Shown: one piece after another, positions 1-6,871 of the stretch
Numbering within the stretch: position 1 is the first letter of the stretch
Layout: every line of letters begins with the position of its first letter
Assembly: GCA_019347995.1 (NCBI GenBank)
Contig: JAHWKH010000025.1
Location: 1-13,029 of the forward strand
Reading direction: 5' to 3'
DNA length: 13,029 nucleotides
DNA from: Gemmatimonadota bacterium
GTDB lineage: Bacteria > Gemmatimonadota > Gemmatimonadetes > Longimicrobiales > UBA6960
Notes under the pieces: generated by a model
Told to the model about the DNA's origin: nothing
Databases searched by the model: none
The model's input: the letters and a program-made list of their open reading frames with translations, nothing else
Made by a program: the position numbers and the translations under genes

Positions 1-367
1 CCTCGCGGTGGGGGTGCGCAGCGTGGCGTCCGCCGAGAGGGTCCTCGACGTGCCGCGCACGGCGTTCCGGCCCGTGCCGAGGGTCGACTCGACGGTCCTG
101 CGCATCCGGCCCCATCGCCCCGAGCCCCTCACGCCCGGCGAGGAGCACGACCTGCGGACGCTCACGCGGGCGGCCTTCCAGTGGCGCCGCAAGCAGCTCC
201 AGAAGATCCTCCGGGACCACCCCGACCTGGCGCTGGGCAGGGACGGCGTGGAGCGGGTGGAGGCCGCGACGGGGCGGGACCTGAGGGCGCGGCCGGAGAC
301 CCTCGGGCCGGACGCGTTCATCACCCTCGCCCGGGCCGTGGCCCGGGAGCGCGGCGGCGGGAGCTGA
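1..367 (+). CDS. rsmA: RsmA (KsgA) 16S rRNA dimethyladenosine transferase, 3' end only
   Basis: This is the C-terminal part of the enzyme that uses S-adenosylmethionine to dimethylate two adjacent adenines near the 3' end of 16S rRNA during small-subunit assembly. The reading frame is open from base 2 and its start lies before the window. The visible 121 or so residues match the end of the catalytic domain and the helical C-terminal domain: a segment ending DVPRTAFRPVPRVDSTVLRI corresponds to the family's 'F-PPPKVDSAVVRL' block, and AFQWRRKQLQKILR to the 'F-RRK-L-N-L' helix. The SAM-binding and catalytic NLPY-type motifs are outside the window, so activity cannot be judged. It ends in TGA, 48 bases before the permease gene. 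Truncation is by the window edge, with no sign of gene decay. Confidence 0.93.
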   Translation, partial: LAVGVRSVASAERVLDVPRTAFRPVPRVDSTVLRIRPHRPEPLTPGEEHDLRTLTRAAFQWRRKQLQKILRDHPDLALGRDGVERVEAATGRDLRARPETLGPDAFITLARAVARERGGGS

Positions 368-415
368 GCGGCCCGACGCCTTCCCATCGACTCGCCGGCC
401 AGGTCACGGAGCCGC

Positions 416-1756
416 ATGGACGAACCCGCCCCGAGGAGCTTCCTGGAGAGGTTGGGGCTCCACCGCCCCGAGCTCCGGGCGTGGGCCGCCTACGACTGGG
501 CGAACTCCGCGTTCGCCACCACGATCATGGCGGCGGTCCTGCCCATCTACTACGTGGACGTCGCGGCCGCCACCGAGCCCGACCACCTCCGCACCGCCTA
601 CTGGGCCTACACCCAGAGCGCCGCGCTGCTGGCGGTGGCCCTGGCCAGCCCCGTGCTCGGGGCGATCGCCGACTACATGGGCGCGAAGAAGCGCTTCCTC
701 GCCGCCTTCATGGGCATGGGCGCCCTGGGCACCGTCATGCTCTGGTTCGTGGGAGAGGGCGACTGGCTGTTCGGCTCGCTCCTGTTCGCCGTCGGCTTCT
801 TCGGCTTCGGCGCGGCCAACGTGTTCTACGACGGGCTCCTCCCGCACGTGGCGTCCGAGGAGGAGCAGGACAGGGTCTCCACGGCCGGCTTCGCCATCGG
901 CTACCTGGGAGGCGGGCTGCTCCTGGCGCTCAACCTGTGGTGGATCCTCTCCCCCGCCACCTTCGGATTCGCCGACGCCGGCGTGGCCACGCGCTGGGCG
1001 TTCGTGAGCGTGGGCGCCTGGTGGGCGGTCTTCACCGTCCCGCTGCTGGTGACGGTGCGGGAGCCGCCGGCGCGCCTCGACCCCGACGAGGTCGTCCACA
1101 TGCGGCCGGTGAAGGTGGGCTTCACCCGGGTCCTGGAGACGCTGGGCGAGATCCGCCAGCGCCGTCAGGCCTTCATGTTCCTGCTGGCCTTCTGGATCTA
1201 CAACGACGGCGTGGGCACCATCATCAAGATGGGCGCCGCGTACGGCGCGGAGCTGGACATCGACCGCACGGTCCTCATCGCCACCATCCTGGTCATCCAG
1301 TTCGTCGGGATCCCCTTCGCTTTCCTCTTCGGCGCCCTGGGCGACCGCATCGGCACCCGCAACGGCATCTACCTGGCCCTCGCCATCTACACGGTCATCG
1401 CCGGCTTCGGCTACTTCATGAGCGAGGCGTGGCACTTCGTCCTGCTGGGAGGCCTGATCGCCACCGCCCAGGGCGGCGTCCAGGGCCTGAGCCGCTCGAT
1501 GTTCGCCAGCCTGATCCCCCGCGGCCGCTCCTCCGAGTTCTTCGGCTTCTTCAGCGTCAGCGAGAAGATCGCCGGCGTGCTGGGTCCGCTGATCTTCGGC
1601 GTGGTCGCCGCCATGGCCGGCACCAGCCGCCTCGCCATCCTCTCCCTGGTGGTCTTCTTCGTCGTCGGCGCCGCCGTCCTCTCCCTGGTCGACGTCGAGG
1701 AGGGCCGGCGTGCGGCGCGGGAGGAGGATCGGCGGATGAGGGAGGCGGCGGCTTAG
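416..1756 (+). CDS. MFS transporter, UMF1 / Atg22-like family permease
   Basis: This is a 446-residue polytopic inner-membrane protein of the major facilitator superfamily, most like the UMF1 (Atg22-like) family. An early WAAYDWANSAFATTI block at residues 23-37 and a region around residues 134-173 (ANVFYDGLLP, then GYLGGG) are typical of that family. A loop GAIADYMGAKKR (82-93) is the MFS motif A between the second and third helices, and the second half has its counterpart, GALGDRIGTRNG. Length suits a 12-helix MFS protein. The ATG at 416 has a GGAG at 408-411, which is close (4 bases) but usable. Substrates of bacterial UMF1 proteins are largely unknown and none can be read from sequence here. 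It follows rsmA by 48 bases and may be co-transcribed with it. The C-terminal tail is charged and cytoplasmic-looking (residues ~425-446). Confidence 0.9.
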   Translation: MDEPAPRSFLERLGLHRPELRAWAAYDWANSAFATTIMAAVLPIYYVDVAAATEPDHLRTAYWAYTQSAALLAVALASPVLGAIADYMGAKKRFLAAFMGMGALGTVMLWFVGEGDWLFGSLLFAVGFFGFGAANVFYDGLLPHVASEEEQDRVSTAGFAIGYLGGGLLLALNLWWILSPATFGFADAGVATRWAFVSVGAWWAVFTVPLLVTVREPPARLDPDEVVHMRPVKVGFTRVLETLGEIRQRRQAFMFLLAFWIYNDGVGTIIKMGAAYGAELDIDRTVLIATILVIQFVGIPFAFLFGALGDRIGTRNGIYLALAIYTVIAGFGYFMSEAWHFVLLGGLIATAQGGVQGLSRSMFASLIPRGRSSEFFGFFSVSEKIAGVLGPLIFGVVAAMAGTSRLAILSLVVFFVVGAAVLSLVDVEEGRRAAREEDRRMREAAA

Positions 1757-1777
1757 GGAAGGCTCGGGCGAAGTACG

Positions 1778-1820
1778 CCTGCACCGCGGAGGCGCGGAGG
1801 ACCGCAGAGGTTCGCAGAGG
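1778..1820 (+). repeat. Four-unit CGCGGAGG repeat element, copy 1
   Basis: Four near-identical 8-base units (CGCGGAGG, CGCGGAGG, CGCAGAGG, CGCAGAGG) begin at 1785, 1793, 1803 and 1813, giving spacings of 8, 10 and 10 bases. They are preceded by CCTGCAC. The first 22 bases (1778-1799) are the exact reverse complement of 2063-2084. Tandem 'CCGCGGAGGCGCGGAG' elements of this kind are, from memory, common intergenic repeats in several environmental phyla. Their role is unknown to me. Confidence 0.8.
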
Positions 1821-1954
1821 AAGCGGCGCCGGCTCGGCTTCATGCGTCCGCGCGGAAACACTCTCTCCCGATTTGTTTTTTTTTCACGTTCGCGGCACCG
1901 CCGCGCCCGCCCCCCTGCGACCCGCCCCGCCCCCAAGAAAAAAGGCTCCTCGAC

Positions 1955-1968
1955 GGTGCCATGGCACC
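1955..1968. repeat. 14-base perfect palindrome between the two repeat copies
   Basis: GGTGCCATGGCACC is its own reverse complement. It lies roughly centrally between the inverted repeat copies (220-base spacer 1821-2040). A perfect 14-base palindrome is expected about once by chance in 13 kb, so its placement is the only reason to note it. It could be a binding site for a dimeric regulator or accidental. Confidence 0.5.
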
Positions 1969-2040
1969 CAAACGCCCGCTGGTCCTTCGCGAGCGGCGTA
2001 TTTGGCGCCATGACCGCCGCAGAACGTCGAGAATAGCAGT

Positions 2041-2084
2041 TCTCCGCGCCCCTCCGCGGAATCTCCGCGCCTCCGCGGTGCAGG
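2041..2084 (-). repeat. Four-unit CGCGGAGG repeat element, copy 2 (inverted)
   Basis: Read on the minus strand, this copy has four units matching CGCGGAG(G/A), lying on the plus strand at 2070-2077, 2062-2069, 2051-2058 and 2041-2048, so the start spacings are 8, 11 and 10. This is almost the same periodicity as copy 1. Bases 2063-2084 match 1778-1799 exactly as reverse complement over 22 bases; beyond that the units have diverged (GCGGAG here, GCAGAG in copy 1). It ends 14 bases before the proposed rex -35 element. Confidence 0.8.
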
Positions 2085-2098
2085 AGCAGCTGGCAAAG

Positions 2099-2127
2099 TT
2101 GCCCGCCCCCCCATCCCCACCTAAATT
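2099..2127 (+). promoter_or_regulatory. Probable sigma-70-type promoter of rex
   Basis: A TTGCCC hexamer (2099-2104, 4 of 6 to TTGACA) and TAAATT (2122-2127, 4 of 6 to TATAAT) are separated by exactly 17 bases. The predicted transcription start would fall near 2133-2135, inside the Rex operator that begins at the last base of the -10. The match is modest. The support comes from optimal spacing, the AT-rich -10 in very GC-rich DNA, and the operator overlap. Confidence 0.5.
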
Positions 2128-2144
2128 TGTGAACGATTTCACAA
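2127..2144. promoter_or_regulatory. Rex operator (ROP), perfect inverted repeat
   Basis: TTGTGAACGATTTCACAA is a perfect TTGTGAA-N4-TTCACAA inverted repeat, the established binding consensus of Rex repressors. It lies 55 bases upstream of the GTG start of rex and overlaps the predicted transcription start. By the known mechanism, Rex bound to NAD+ or free of NADH would occupy this site and block transcription, and a rise in NADH/NAD+ would release it. Autoregulation is therefore the expected behaviour. Confidence 0.9.
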
Positions 2145-2199
2145 GCCGTGTCGCCCGGTAGTTCGTGCCGCGGCGGAACCCGTTGCAGCGCAGCGTTTT

Positions 2200-2832
2200 G
2201 TGGCCCGCAAGATCTCCGAATCCACCATCCGCAGGCTCTCCCTGTACCTCAGGGTCCTGGAGGCCTTCGAGCGCCGGGGCGCCGAGACCGTCTCCTCCGA
2301 GGAGCTGGCCGAGCACGGCGGCACCACGGCGGCCCAGGTGAGGAAGGACCTCTCCCTGTTCGGCTCCTTCGGGAAGCGGGGTCTGGGCTACGCCGTGCCC
2401 GAGCTCGCGGCGCAGCTCCGCGGCATCCTCGGGCTGGGCCGTCGCTGGAAGGTGGCGCTGGTGGGGGCGGGTCGCGTCGGATCGGCCCTCTTCGAGTATC
2501 CCGGCTTTCGCCGCCGCGGCTTCGAGATCGTGGCCGTCGTCGATTCGGATCCGGAGAAGGTCGGCCGGAGGTGGGGCGGCGTGACGATCGAGAGCGCCGA
2601 CGACCTGGAGGCCGTGGTGCGCCGGGAAGGTGCCGAGATCCTGGTGCTGGCGGTGCCCGCCGAGGCGGTCCAGGAGGTTCTGGACCGGGCCGTGGCCGGC
2701 GGGGTACGGGGCGTCCTCAACTTCGCCCCCGCCCAGCTGCGCGCCCCCGACGACGTGGTGGTCAAGGACGTGAACATGGTCATGGAGCTCGAAGCCCTCT
2801 CCTTCGCCCTGAGCCAGCCCGGAGACGCGTGA
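2200..2832 (+). CDS. rex: Redox-sensing transcriptional repressor Rex
   Basis: Rex is a homodimeric cytoplasmic repressor that reads the NADH/NAD+ ratio. The 210-residue protein has the usual length and two domains. An N-terminal winged helix (about 1-80) carries the DNA-recognition helix AAQVRKDLS (44-52) and the family's 'FG-FGKRGLGY' block (54-64). A C-terminal Rossmann fold (from about 83) has the dinucleotide motif GAGRVG (89-94) and an acidic residue, D115 in VVDSDPEK, where NADH-selective folds bind the adenosine ribose. The conserved domain-swapping C-terminal helix 'VNMVMELEALSF' is present. The GTG start at 2200 gives the right N terminus (ARKISESTIRRLSLYLR); no clear Shine-Dalgarno precedes it. 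The gene lies directly behind a perfect Rex operator, so autoregulation is likely. Its TGA overlaps the start of the exonuclease gene. Confidence 0.96.
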   Translation: MARKISESTIRRLSLYLRVLEAFERRGAETVSSEELAEHGGTTAAQVRKDLSLFGSFGKRGLGYAVPELAAQLRGILGLGRRWKVALVGAGRVGSALFEYPGFRRRGFEIVAVVDSDPEKVGRRWGGVTIESADDLEAVVRREGAEILVLAVPAEAVQEVLDRAVAGGVRGVLNFAPAQLRAPDDVVVKDVNMVMELEALSFALSQPGDA

Positions 2833-3653
2833 CGGGCGGCGCCCTCGTGAGCCGGATCACCGACCGCCTGCGGGGCGGCCCCGCCCACACGCTGGAGCTG
2901 GCCCGCGACGTCCTCTGCCTGACGGGCCACACGGGAGCGGCGTCGGCCGCGGTCTTCGCCCTCCTGGGCAGCGACCCGCGCTTCCTGGTCGACGGCAAGG
3001 GCCTGTGGAGCCTGGCGTCCCCGGACCGGGTGCCGGGCCCGCCGCTGGACGACCTCAGCTACGCCGTGGTGGACGTCGAGACCACGGGCGGCGGCTACCA
3101 CGACGGCCATCGCATCATGGAGATCGCGGTGGTGGAGGTGCACGGCGGCGCCATCGTGGACGAGTGGCAGACGCTGGTGAATCCAGGCCGGCCGGTGTCT
3201 CCCTTCGTCGCGGGGCTCACCGGCATCCACGACCGCATGCTGGCGGTCGCGCCCGCCTTCGAGCACGTGGCGCCGGAGCTGTGGGACCGTCTCGACGGGC
3301 GGGTGTTCGTTGCCCACAACGCGGCCTTCGATTGGCGCTTCGTGAGCGCCCAGCTCGGCGAGGCCCTGGGTGACCGGCCCGATTGTCCGCGGCTGTGCAC
3401 CATCCGCATGGTGCGCCGCCTGGTGCCGCGCCTGCGCCGCAGGAACCTCGACGCCGTTTCGCGGCATTTCGGCGTGCGGGTCTTCGACCGCCACCGCGCC
3501 TACGGGGACGCCCTCGCCACGGCGCGGGTCCTCCTGCGCCTCCTGGACGAGGCGGGCGGCCGGGGCCTCCACGACATGGAGGAGCTGGAGCGGTTCCTGC
3601 GCGAGCCGAGGAAGCGGAAGAAGCAGCCGCGCCGGGTCTCCCCGGACGCCTGA
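2829..3653 (+). CDS. DnaQ/PolC-type 3'-5' exonuclease (DEDDh) with N-terminal extension
   Basis: This is a 274-residue protein with an RNase T/DnaQ-type exonuclease domain at about residues 77-243. The catalytic set is complete: D82 and E84 in VDVETTG, D168 in VAHNAAFDW, and H222 and D227 in HRAYGDA, which makes it DEDDh rather than DEDDy. Such domains hydrolyse DNA or RNA from the 3' end as the proofreading subunit of a polymerase or as stand-alone nucleases. The first 75 residues resemble a small winged-helix-like module (LELARDVLCLTGHTGAASA, then DPRFLVDGKGLWSLA), and the C-terminal tail is basic (RKRKKQPRR, 261-269), both consistent with nucleic-acid contact; that is inference. I chose GTG at 2829 because its GTGA overlaps the rex stop and allows translational coupling; GTG at 2847 is the alternative. 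It could be an epsilon-like subunit or a repair or RNA-processing nuclease. Confidence 0.88.
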   Translation: MTGGALVSRITDRLRGGPAHTLELARDVLCLTGHTGAASAAVFALLGSDPRFLVDGKGLWSLASPDRVPGPPLDDLSYAVVDVETTGGGYHDGHRIMEIAVVEVHGGAIVDEWQTLVNPGRPVSPFVAGLTGIHDRMLAVAPAFEHVAPELWDRLDGRVFVAHNAAFDWRFVSAQLGEALGDRPDCPRLCTIRMVRRLVPRLRRRNLDAVSRHFGVRVFDRHRAYGDALATARVLLRLLDEAGGRGLHDMEELERFLREPRKRKKQPRRVSPDA

Positions 3654-3663
3654 GGAGCCATCC

Positions 3664-4569
3664 ATGGACCGCCGCGTACGCCACGTCGACGACCTCCCCC
3701 TCACCCGCTCCACCATGGTGGGATCGATCCGGGTCCACGCCATCGAGGCGGGCCTCCAGTGGCTCGACGGCGGCGCCATGTTCGGCGTGGTGCCCCGGCC
3801 GCTCTGGGAGCGTCGCCTCCCGCCCGACGAGCGGAACAGGATCCCGCTGGCGCTGCGCTGCCTCCTGGTGGAGGCCCCGGGCGCGCTGGTGCTGGTGGAT
3901 ACGGGGATCGGCAACAAGGAAGGCGCCAAGTTCAAGGACATCTACGGCGTCTCCAACGACGGCTCGCCCACGCGGCTGGAGGACGGCATCCGCGCCGCCG
4001 GCTTCCGGCCCGCAGACATCGACATCGTCCTCTCCACCCACCTCCACTTCGACCACGCCGGCGGCAACACCCTCCTGGACGAGGACGGGGAGCTGCGGCC
4101 CGCGTTCCCCGGCGCCCGCCACGTGGTCCAGAAGGCCGAGCTGGAGTTCGCACACCGGGACAACGAGCGGATCCGCGCCAGCTACATCCTGCGCAACATC
4201 GATCCCGTCACCGACGCGGGCCTGTGGGACCTGGTCGAGGGGGAGGCGGCGGTGACCGAGGGGGTGCGGGTGCTGCCCACGCCGGGCCACACGCCGCACC
4301 ATCACTCGGTCCTGGTGGAGAATGACGGGGAGACGCTGTGCTACCTGGCCGACGTGTGCCCCACCGCGGCGCACGTGCCCCTGCCGTGGATCATGGGCTA
4401 CGACCTGGAGCCCCTGGTCACCCTGGACTCCAAGAAGGGCCTCTGGACCCGCGCCCGCCGGGAGGGCTGGCTGCTGGCGTTCGAGCACGACCCGGACGTT
4501 CCCTGGGGGCGCCTCGAGCCCTCGGAGGAGCGGCCCACCCTGGTGCCGGAGGCGTGGGCCGCCGGGTGA
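3664..4569 (+). CDS. MBL-fold metallo-hydrolase, lactonase-like
   Basis: This 301-residue metallo-beta-lactamase-fold protein has a full two-metal site: THLHFDHAGG gives H126, H128, D130 and H131, the PGHT motif gives H209, D230 in LADVCPT is the bridging aspartate, and H275 in FEHD is the last ligand. The block VDTGIGNK (78-85) ahead of the metal motif, and overall length, are closest to the branch that includes N-acyl-homoserine lactonases and the quorum-quenching lactonase YtnP. Substrate is not readable from sequence: many members are general lactonases or esterases. There is no signal peptide, so it should be cytoplasmic. An AGGAG at 3653-3657 lies 6 bases before the ATG, overlapping the end of the exonuclease gene, so the two are probably one transcript with rex. 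Confidence 0.88.
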   Translation: MDRRVRHVDDLPLTRSTMVGSIRVHAIEAGLQWLDGGAMFGVVPRPLWERRLPPDERNRIPLALRCLLVEAPGALVLVDTGIGNKEGAKFKDIYGVSNDGSPTRLEDGIRAAGFRPADIDIVLSTHLHFDHAGGNTLLDEDGELRPAFPGARHVVQKAELEFAHRDNERIRASYILRNIDPVTDAGLWDLVEGEAAVTEGVRVLPTPGHTPHHHSVLVENDGETLCYLADVCPTAAHVPLPWIMGYDLEPLVTLDSKKGLWTRARREGWLLAFEHDPDVPWGRLEPSEERPTLVPEAWAAG

Positions 4570-4657
4570 CCCCTCGGGCTGCCCTTTCTATCTTCCGGGC
4601 CCCGCCACGCTGACGGCGGCGGCCGATCCACATACATCATGCAGGCGGAGCGAGCGA

Positions 4658-5872
4658 ATGACGGACAAGGCGAGGACCCCGGTGATCCTGAAGGGCGGCG
4701 CCCGGACGCCCATCGGCCGCTTCCTGGGCGGCCTCTCCCCTCTGGCGGCGCCCGACCTGGGCGCCATCGCCGTGCGCGCGGCGGTCCAGCGCGCGGGCAT
4801 CGACGCGGACGAGGTGGACGAGGTCATCCTGGGCCACGTGGTGACCGGGGGCGCGGGGCAGGCGCCCGCCCGCCAGGCCGCGGTCAACGGCGGCGTGCCG
4901 GCCACGGTGCCCGCGGTGACGATCAACAAGGTGTGCGGCTCCGGCCTCAAGGCGGTGATGCTTGCCGCGCAGGCGGTGAAGGCCGGAGACGCGCGGCTGG
5001 TGGTGGCCGGGGGCATGGAGTCCATGTCCAACGTGCCCTACTACCTCCGCGGCATGCGCCAGGGTGTGAAGTTCGGCGACCAGAAGGTGCAGGACGGCCT
5101 GATCCACGACGGCCTCTGGTGCTCGTTCGGCGAGTGCCACATGGGCGGGCACGCCGAGTACACGGCCGCCAAGGCCGGGGTCACGCGCCATCAGGCCGAC
5201 GCATTCTCCCTGCGCTCCCACCAGAAGGCCGTCGCGGCCACGGACGAGGGAAAGTTCGCCGCCGAGATCGTGCCGGTGGAGATCCAGGGCCGCAGGGGCG
5301 CCACCGTGGTGGACGCAGACGAGGGCCCCCGGCGCGACACGTCGGTGGAGGCGCTGGGCAAGCTGCGCCCCGCGTTCCCGAAGGACGCCCCCGAGGACAT
5401 CGAGGAGCTGGTGGTGACGGCGGGCAACGCGCCGGGGCTCAACGACGGCGCCGCCGCCCTGGTCGTGGCCTCGCTGGAGTACGCCGAGGCGCACGGCCTG
5501 GAGGTCGAGGCGGTGATCCGGGGCTACGCGTCGGGCGCCACCGAGCCCCGCGACCTCTTCTTCGCCCCCGTCGACGCGGTGGGACGCCTCATGAAGAAGG
5601 AGGGGACGTCCATCGGCGACTACGACCTGGTGGAGCTCAACGAGGCCTTCGCCGTGCAGGCGCTGGCCGACATGCAGGCGCTGGAGATGGACGAGGCGCG
5701 GGTCAACGTCCACGGCGGCGCCGTGGCGCTGGGCCATCCCATCGGCGCCTCGGGGGCGCGCGTGCTGGTCACGCTCCTCAACGCCATGGAGCAGCGCGAC
5801 GCGGAGACCGGCCTCGCCACGCTCTGCCTGGGTGGCGGCAACGCCGTGGCCCTCTCCGTGGAGAAGGTCTGA
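4658..5872 (+). CDS. Thiolase (acetyl-CoA C-acyltransferase / acetyltransferase)
   Basis: Thiolases either cleave 3-ketoacyl-CoA with CoA to release acetyl-CoA or condense two acetyl-CoA to acetoacetyl-CoA. This 404-residue protein has the complete type II catalytic set: the acylated cysteine C93 in [11 protein letters not shown], the NEAF motif (328-331), H360 in [13 protein letters not shown], and the second cysteine C390 in [10 protein letters not shown]. It is about ten residues longer than typical 390-395-residue members, with an insertion-like PEDIEEL before [18 protein letters not shown] at 4647-4650 sits seven bases before the ATG. An 88-base gap before it may hold a promoter, though I see no strong one. 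The neighbouring hydroxyacyl-CoA and acyl-CoA dehydrogenases point to beta-oxidation-type degradation, or to butyryl/hydroxybutyryl-CoA metabolism in the reverse sense; sequence alone does not settle chain length. Confidence 0.94.
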   Translation: MTDKARTPVILKGGARTPIGRFLGGLSPLAAPDLGAIAVRAAVQRAGIDADEVDEVILGHVVTGGAGQAPARQAAVNGGVPATVPAVTINKVCGSGLKAVMLAAQAVKAGDARLVVAGGMESMSNVPYYLRGMRQGVKFGDQKVQDGLIHDGLWCSFGECHMGGHAEYTAAKAGVTRHQADAFSLRSHQKAVAATDEGKFAAEIVPVEIQGRRGATVVDADEGPRRDTSVEALGKLRPAFPKDAPEDIEELVVTAGNAPGLNDGAAALVVASLEYAEAHGLEVEAVIRGYASGATEPRDLFFAPVDAVGRLMKKEGTSIGDYDLVELNEAFAVQALADMQALEMDEARVNVHGGAVALGHPIGASGARVLVTLLNAMEQRDAETGLATLCLGGGNAVALSVEKV

Positions 5873-5879
5873 CCCGGCC

Positions 5880-6785
5880 ATGAGGGGCGGCGTCCTCCGC
5901 ACCGGTGGAGGGCGCATCCGCCTGGGCTGGCGCCTCCTGCTGTGGGCCGTGGCGGTCCTCGCCCTGGCGCTCGGCACGGCGATCCTGGTGCCGGCCACGC
6001 GCCTTCCGTGGGTCTCCCTGCCGCTCCTGGTGGCGGGGCTCGGGGCGGGTTGGCTCCTCCTCTCGCTGGACGGCCGGCCGCCGGGCGAGCTCGGCTTCCG
6101 CCTCTCCCGCTCGGCGCCCGCCGAGGCGGGGAAGGGGACGGCGCTGGGGGTGACGGTGGGACTCGCGGCGGTCGCCGCCATGGCCGCGGCGGGCGGCGTC
6201 CGCTGGACCGGCGACGAGGGGAGCCTGGCCGCCTGGACGGCCATGGGCGCGGCCGCCCTGTGGTCCCTGGCCCTGCCCGCCGCCGCCGAGGAGGCCCTCC
6301 TGCGCGGCTATCCGCTGCGCGCCCTGGCCGAAGCCTGGGGGGGCGCCGTGGCCGTCGTGCTGACGTCCGTGACGTTCGCCCTCCTCCACGCCGCCAATCC
6401 CGACGTGGGGCTGGCGGGCCTCCTCAACGTCGCGGTCGCCGGCGTCTTCCTGGGGGCTCTGGCCCTGCGCACGGGCAGCCTCTGGTGGGCGAGCGGTGCC
6501 CACCTCGGGTGGAACTGGGCCCACGCCTTCCTCGCCGACCTCCCCGTGAGCGGCTACGAGCTGATGGACGCGCCCCTGCTGGAGCCGGTCCTGCGCGGGC
6601 CCTCCTGGGTGAGCGGGGGCCGCTTCGGCCCCGAGGGGAGCCTGGTGGTCACGGCCGTGCTCGCCGGGGCGGCGGCGTGGACCTGGCGAACGCGCCACCT
6701 GGGGCCGGTCCCGGGAGCCCCGTCCTGGAGGGGCGCGTCGCCCCCTCCGGAGGACCGTCCCGGCGCCACGGGGGTTCTGTCATGA
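5880..6785 (+). CDS. CPBP (Abi) family intramembrane glutamic protease
   Basis: This 301-residue membrane protein has the CPBP/Rce1 motifs in order: EEALLRG with E137, E138 and R142 (EExxxR), FALLH with F166 and H170 (FxxxH), and HLGWN with H208 and N212 (HxxxN). These form the active site of intramembrane endopeptidases such as the CAAX prenyl protease Rce1. Hydrophobic segments appear at roughly 18-38, 45-62, 86-104, 117-135, 154-170, 176-196 and 200-218, plus one near 255-270. Bacterial members have been tied to bacteriocin self-immunity, peptide processing or protein-anchor cleavage; the substrate here is unknown. The ATG lies seven bases after the thiolase stop. The TGA overlaps an ATG (6782-6785) that is in frame with the following hydroxyacyl-CoA dehydrogenase. 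Its place inside an acyl-CoA operon is not explained by function. Confidence 0.88.
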   Translation: MRGGVLRTGGGRIRLGWRLLLWAVAVLALALGTAILVPATRLPWVSLPLLVAGLGAGWLLLSLDGRPPGELGFRLSRSAPAEAGKGTALGVTVGLAAVAAMAAAGGVRWTGDEGSLAAWTAMGAAALWSLALPAAAEEALLRGYPLRALAEAWGGAVAVVLTSVTFALLHAANPDVGLAGLLNVAVAGVFLGALALRTGSLWWASGAHLGWNWAHAFLADLPVSGYELMDAPLLEPVLRGPSWVSGGRFGPEGSLVVTAVLAGAAAWTWRTRHLGPVPGAPSWRGASPPPEDRPGATGVLS

Positions 6786-6871
6786 CGGCCGGCCGGCCCG
6801 GGAGAGGTCCCGCCGGCGGCGGCCCGGTGCAGCTGGGACGCGCGCATTCGACGGAGGGACGGCATTCCGGA

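Larger units (their letters stand above)
1757..2199. other. Long intergenic region with inverted repeats and the rex control region
   Basis: This 443-base stretch has no open reading frame that looks like a real protein; those crossing it are low-complexity translations of GC-rich repeat DNA. From left to right it holds a four-unit CGCGGAGG-type repeat (1778-1820), a run of nine T (1876-1884), a small perfect hairpin CGCGGC-ACC-GCCGCG (1891-1905), a C-rich tract, a run of six A (1938-1943), a 14-base palindrome (1955-1968), an inverted copy of the four-unit repeat (2041-2084), and the rex promoter/operator (2099-2144). The T run lies before the hairpin rather than after it, so I see no standard intrinsic terminator for the permease gene. 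Confidence 0.8.

Noticed and set aside
1..367. rsmA as a broken pseudogene
   Set aside because: The missing N terminus is cut off by the window edge. The visible frame is intact and ends with the normal C-terminal blocks.
1876..1905. T run plus hairpin as an intrinsic terminator of the permease gene
   Set aside because: The nine-T run precedes the hairpin on the plus strand, and on the minus strand the hairpin is followed by an A run, so neither strand has the stem-then-U arrangement.
1778..2084. The intergenic repeats as a CRISPR array
   Set aside because: Units are 8 bases with 0-3 base gaps and occur in two inverted blocks. There are no 25-40 base repeats, no unique spacers of even length and no cas genes.
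1840..2327. Small open frames on both strands within the repeat-rich intergenic region
   Set aside because: Their translations consist of Arg/Gly/Pro-rich low-complexity sequence from the repeats, and none has a ribosome binding site or a recognisable family pattern.
4570..4657. Promoter before thiolase (TATCTT at 4589-4594 or the CATACATC stretch at 4631-4638)
   Set aside because: No acceptable -35 lies at 16-18 bases from either, so I could not support a call. A promoter may still exist there.
4637..6244. A 535-codon minus-strand frame over thiolase and the protease gene
   Set aside because: It is a shadow of the thiolase codon pattern with no recognisable domain. The same holds for the minus-strand frames at 404-2011, 2388-3941, 3217-4488 and 6554-8662.
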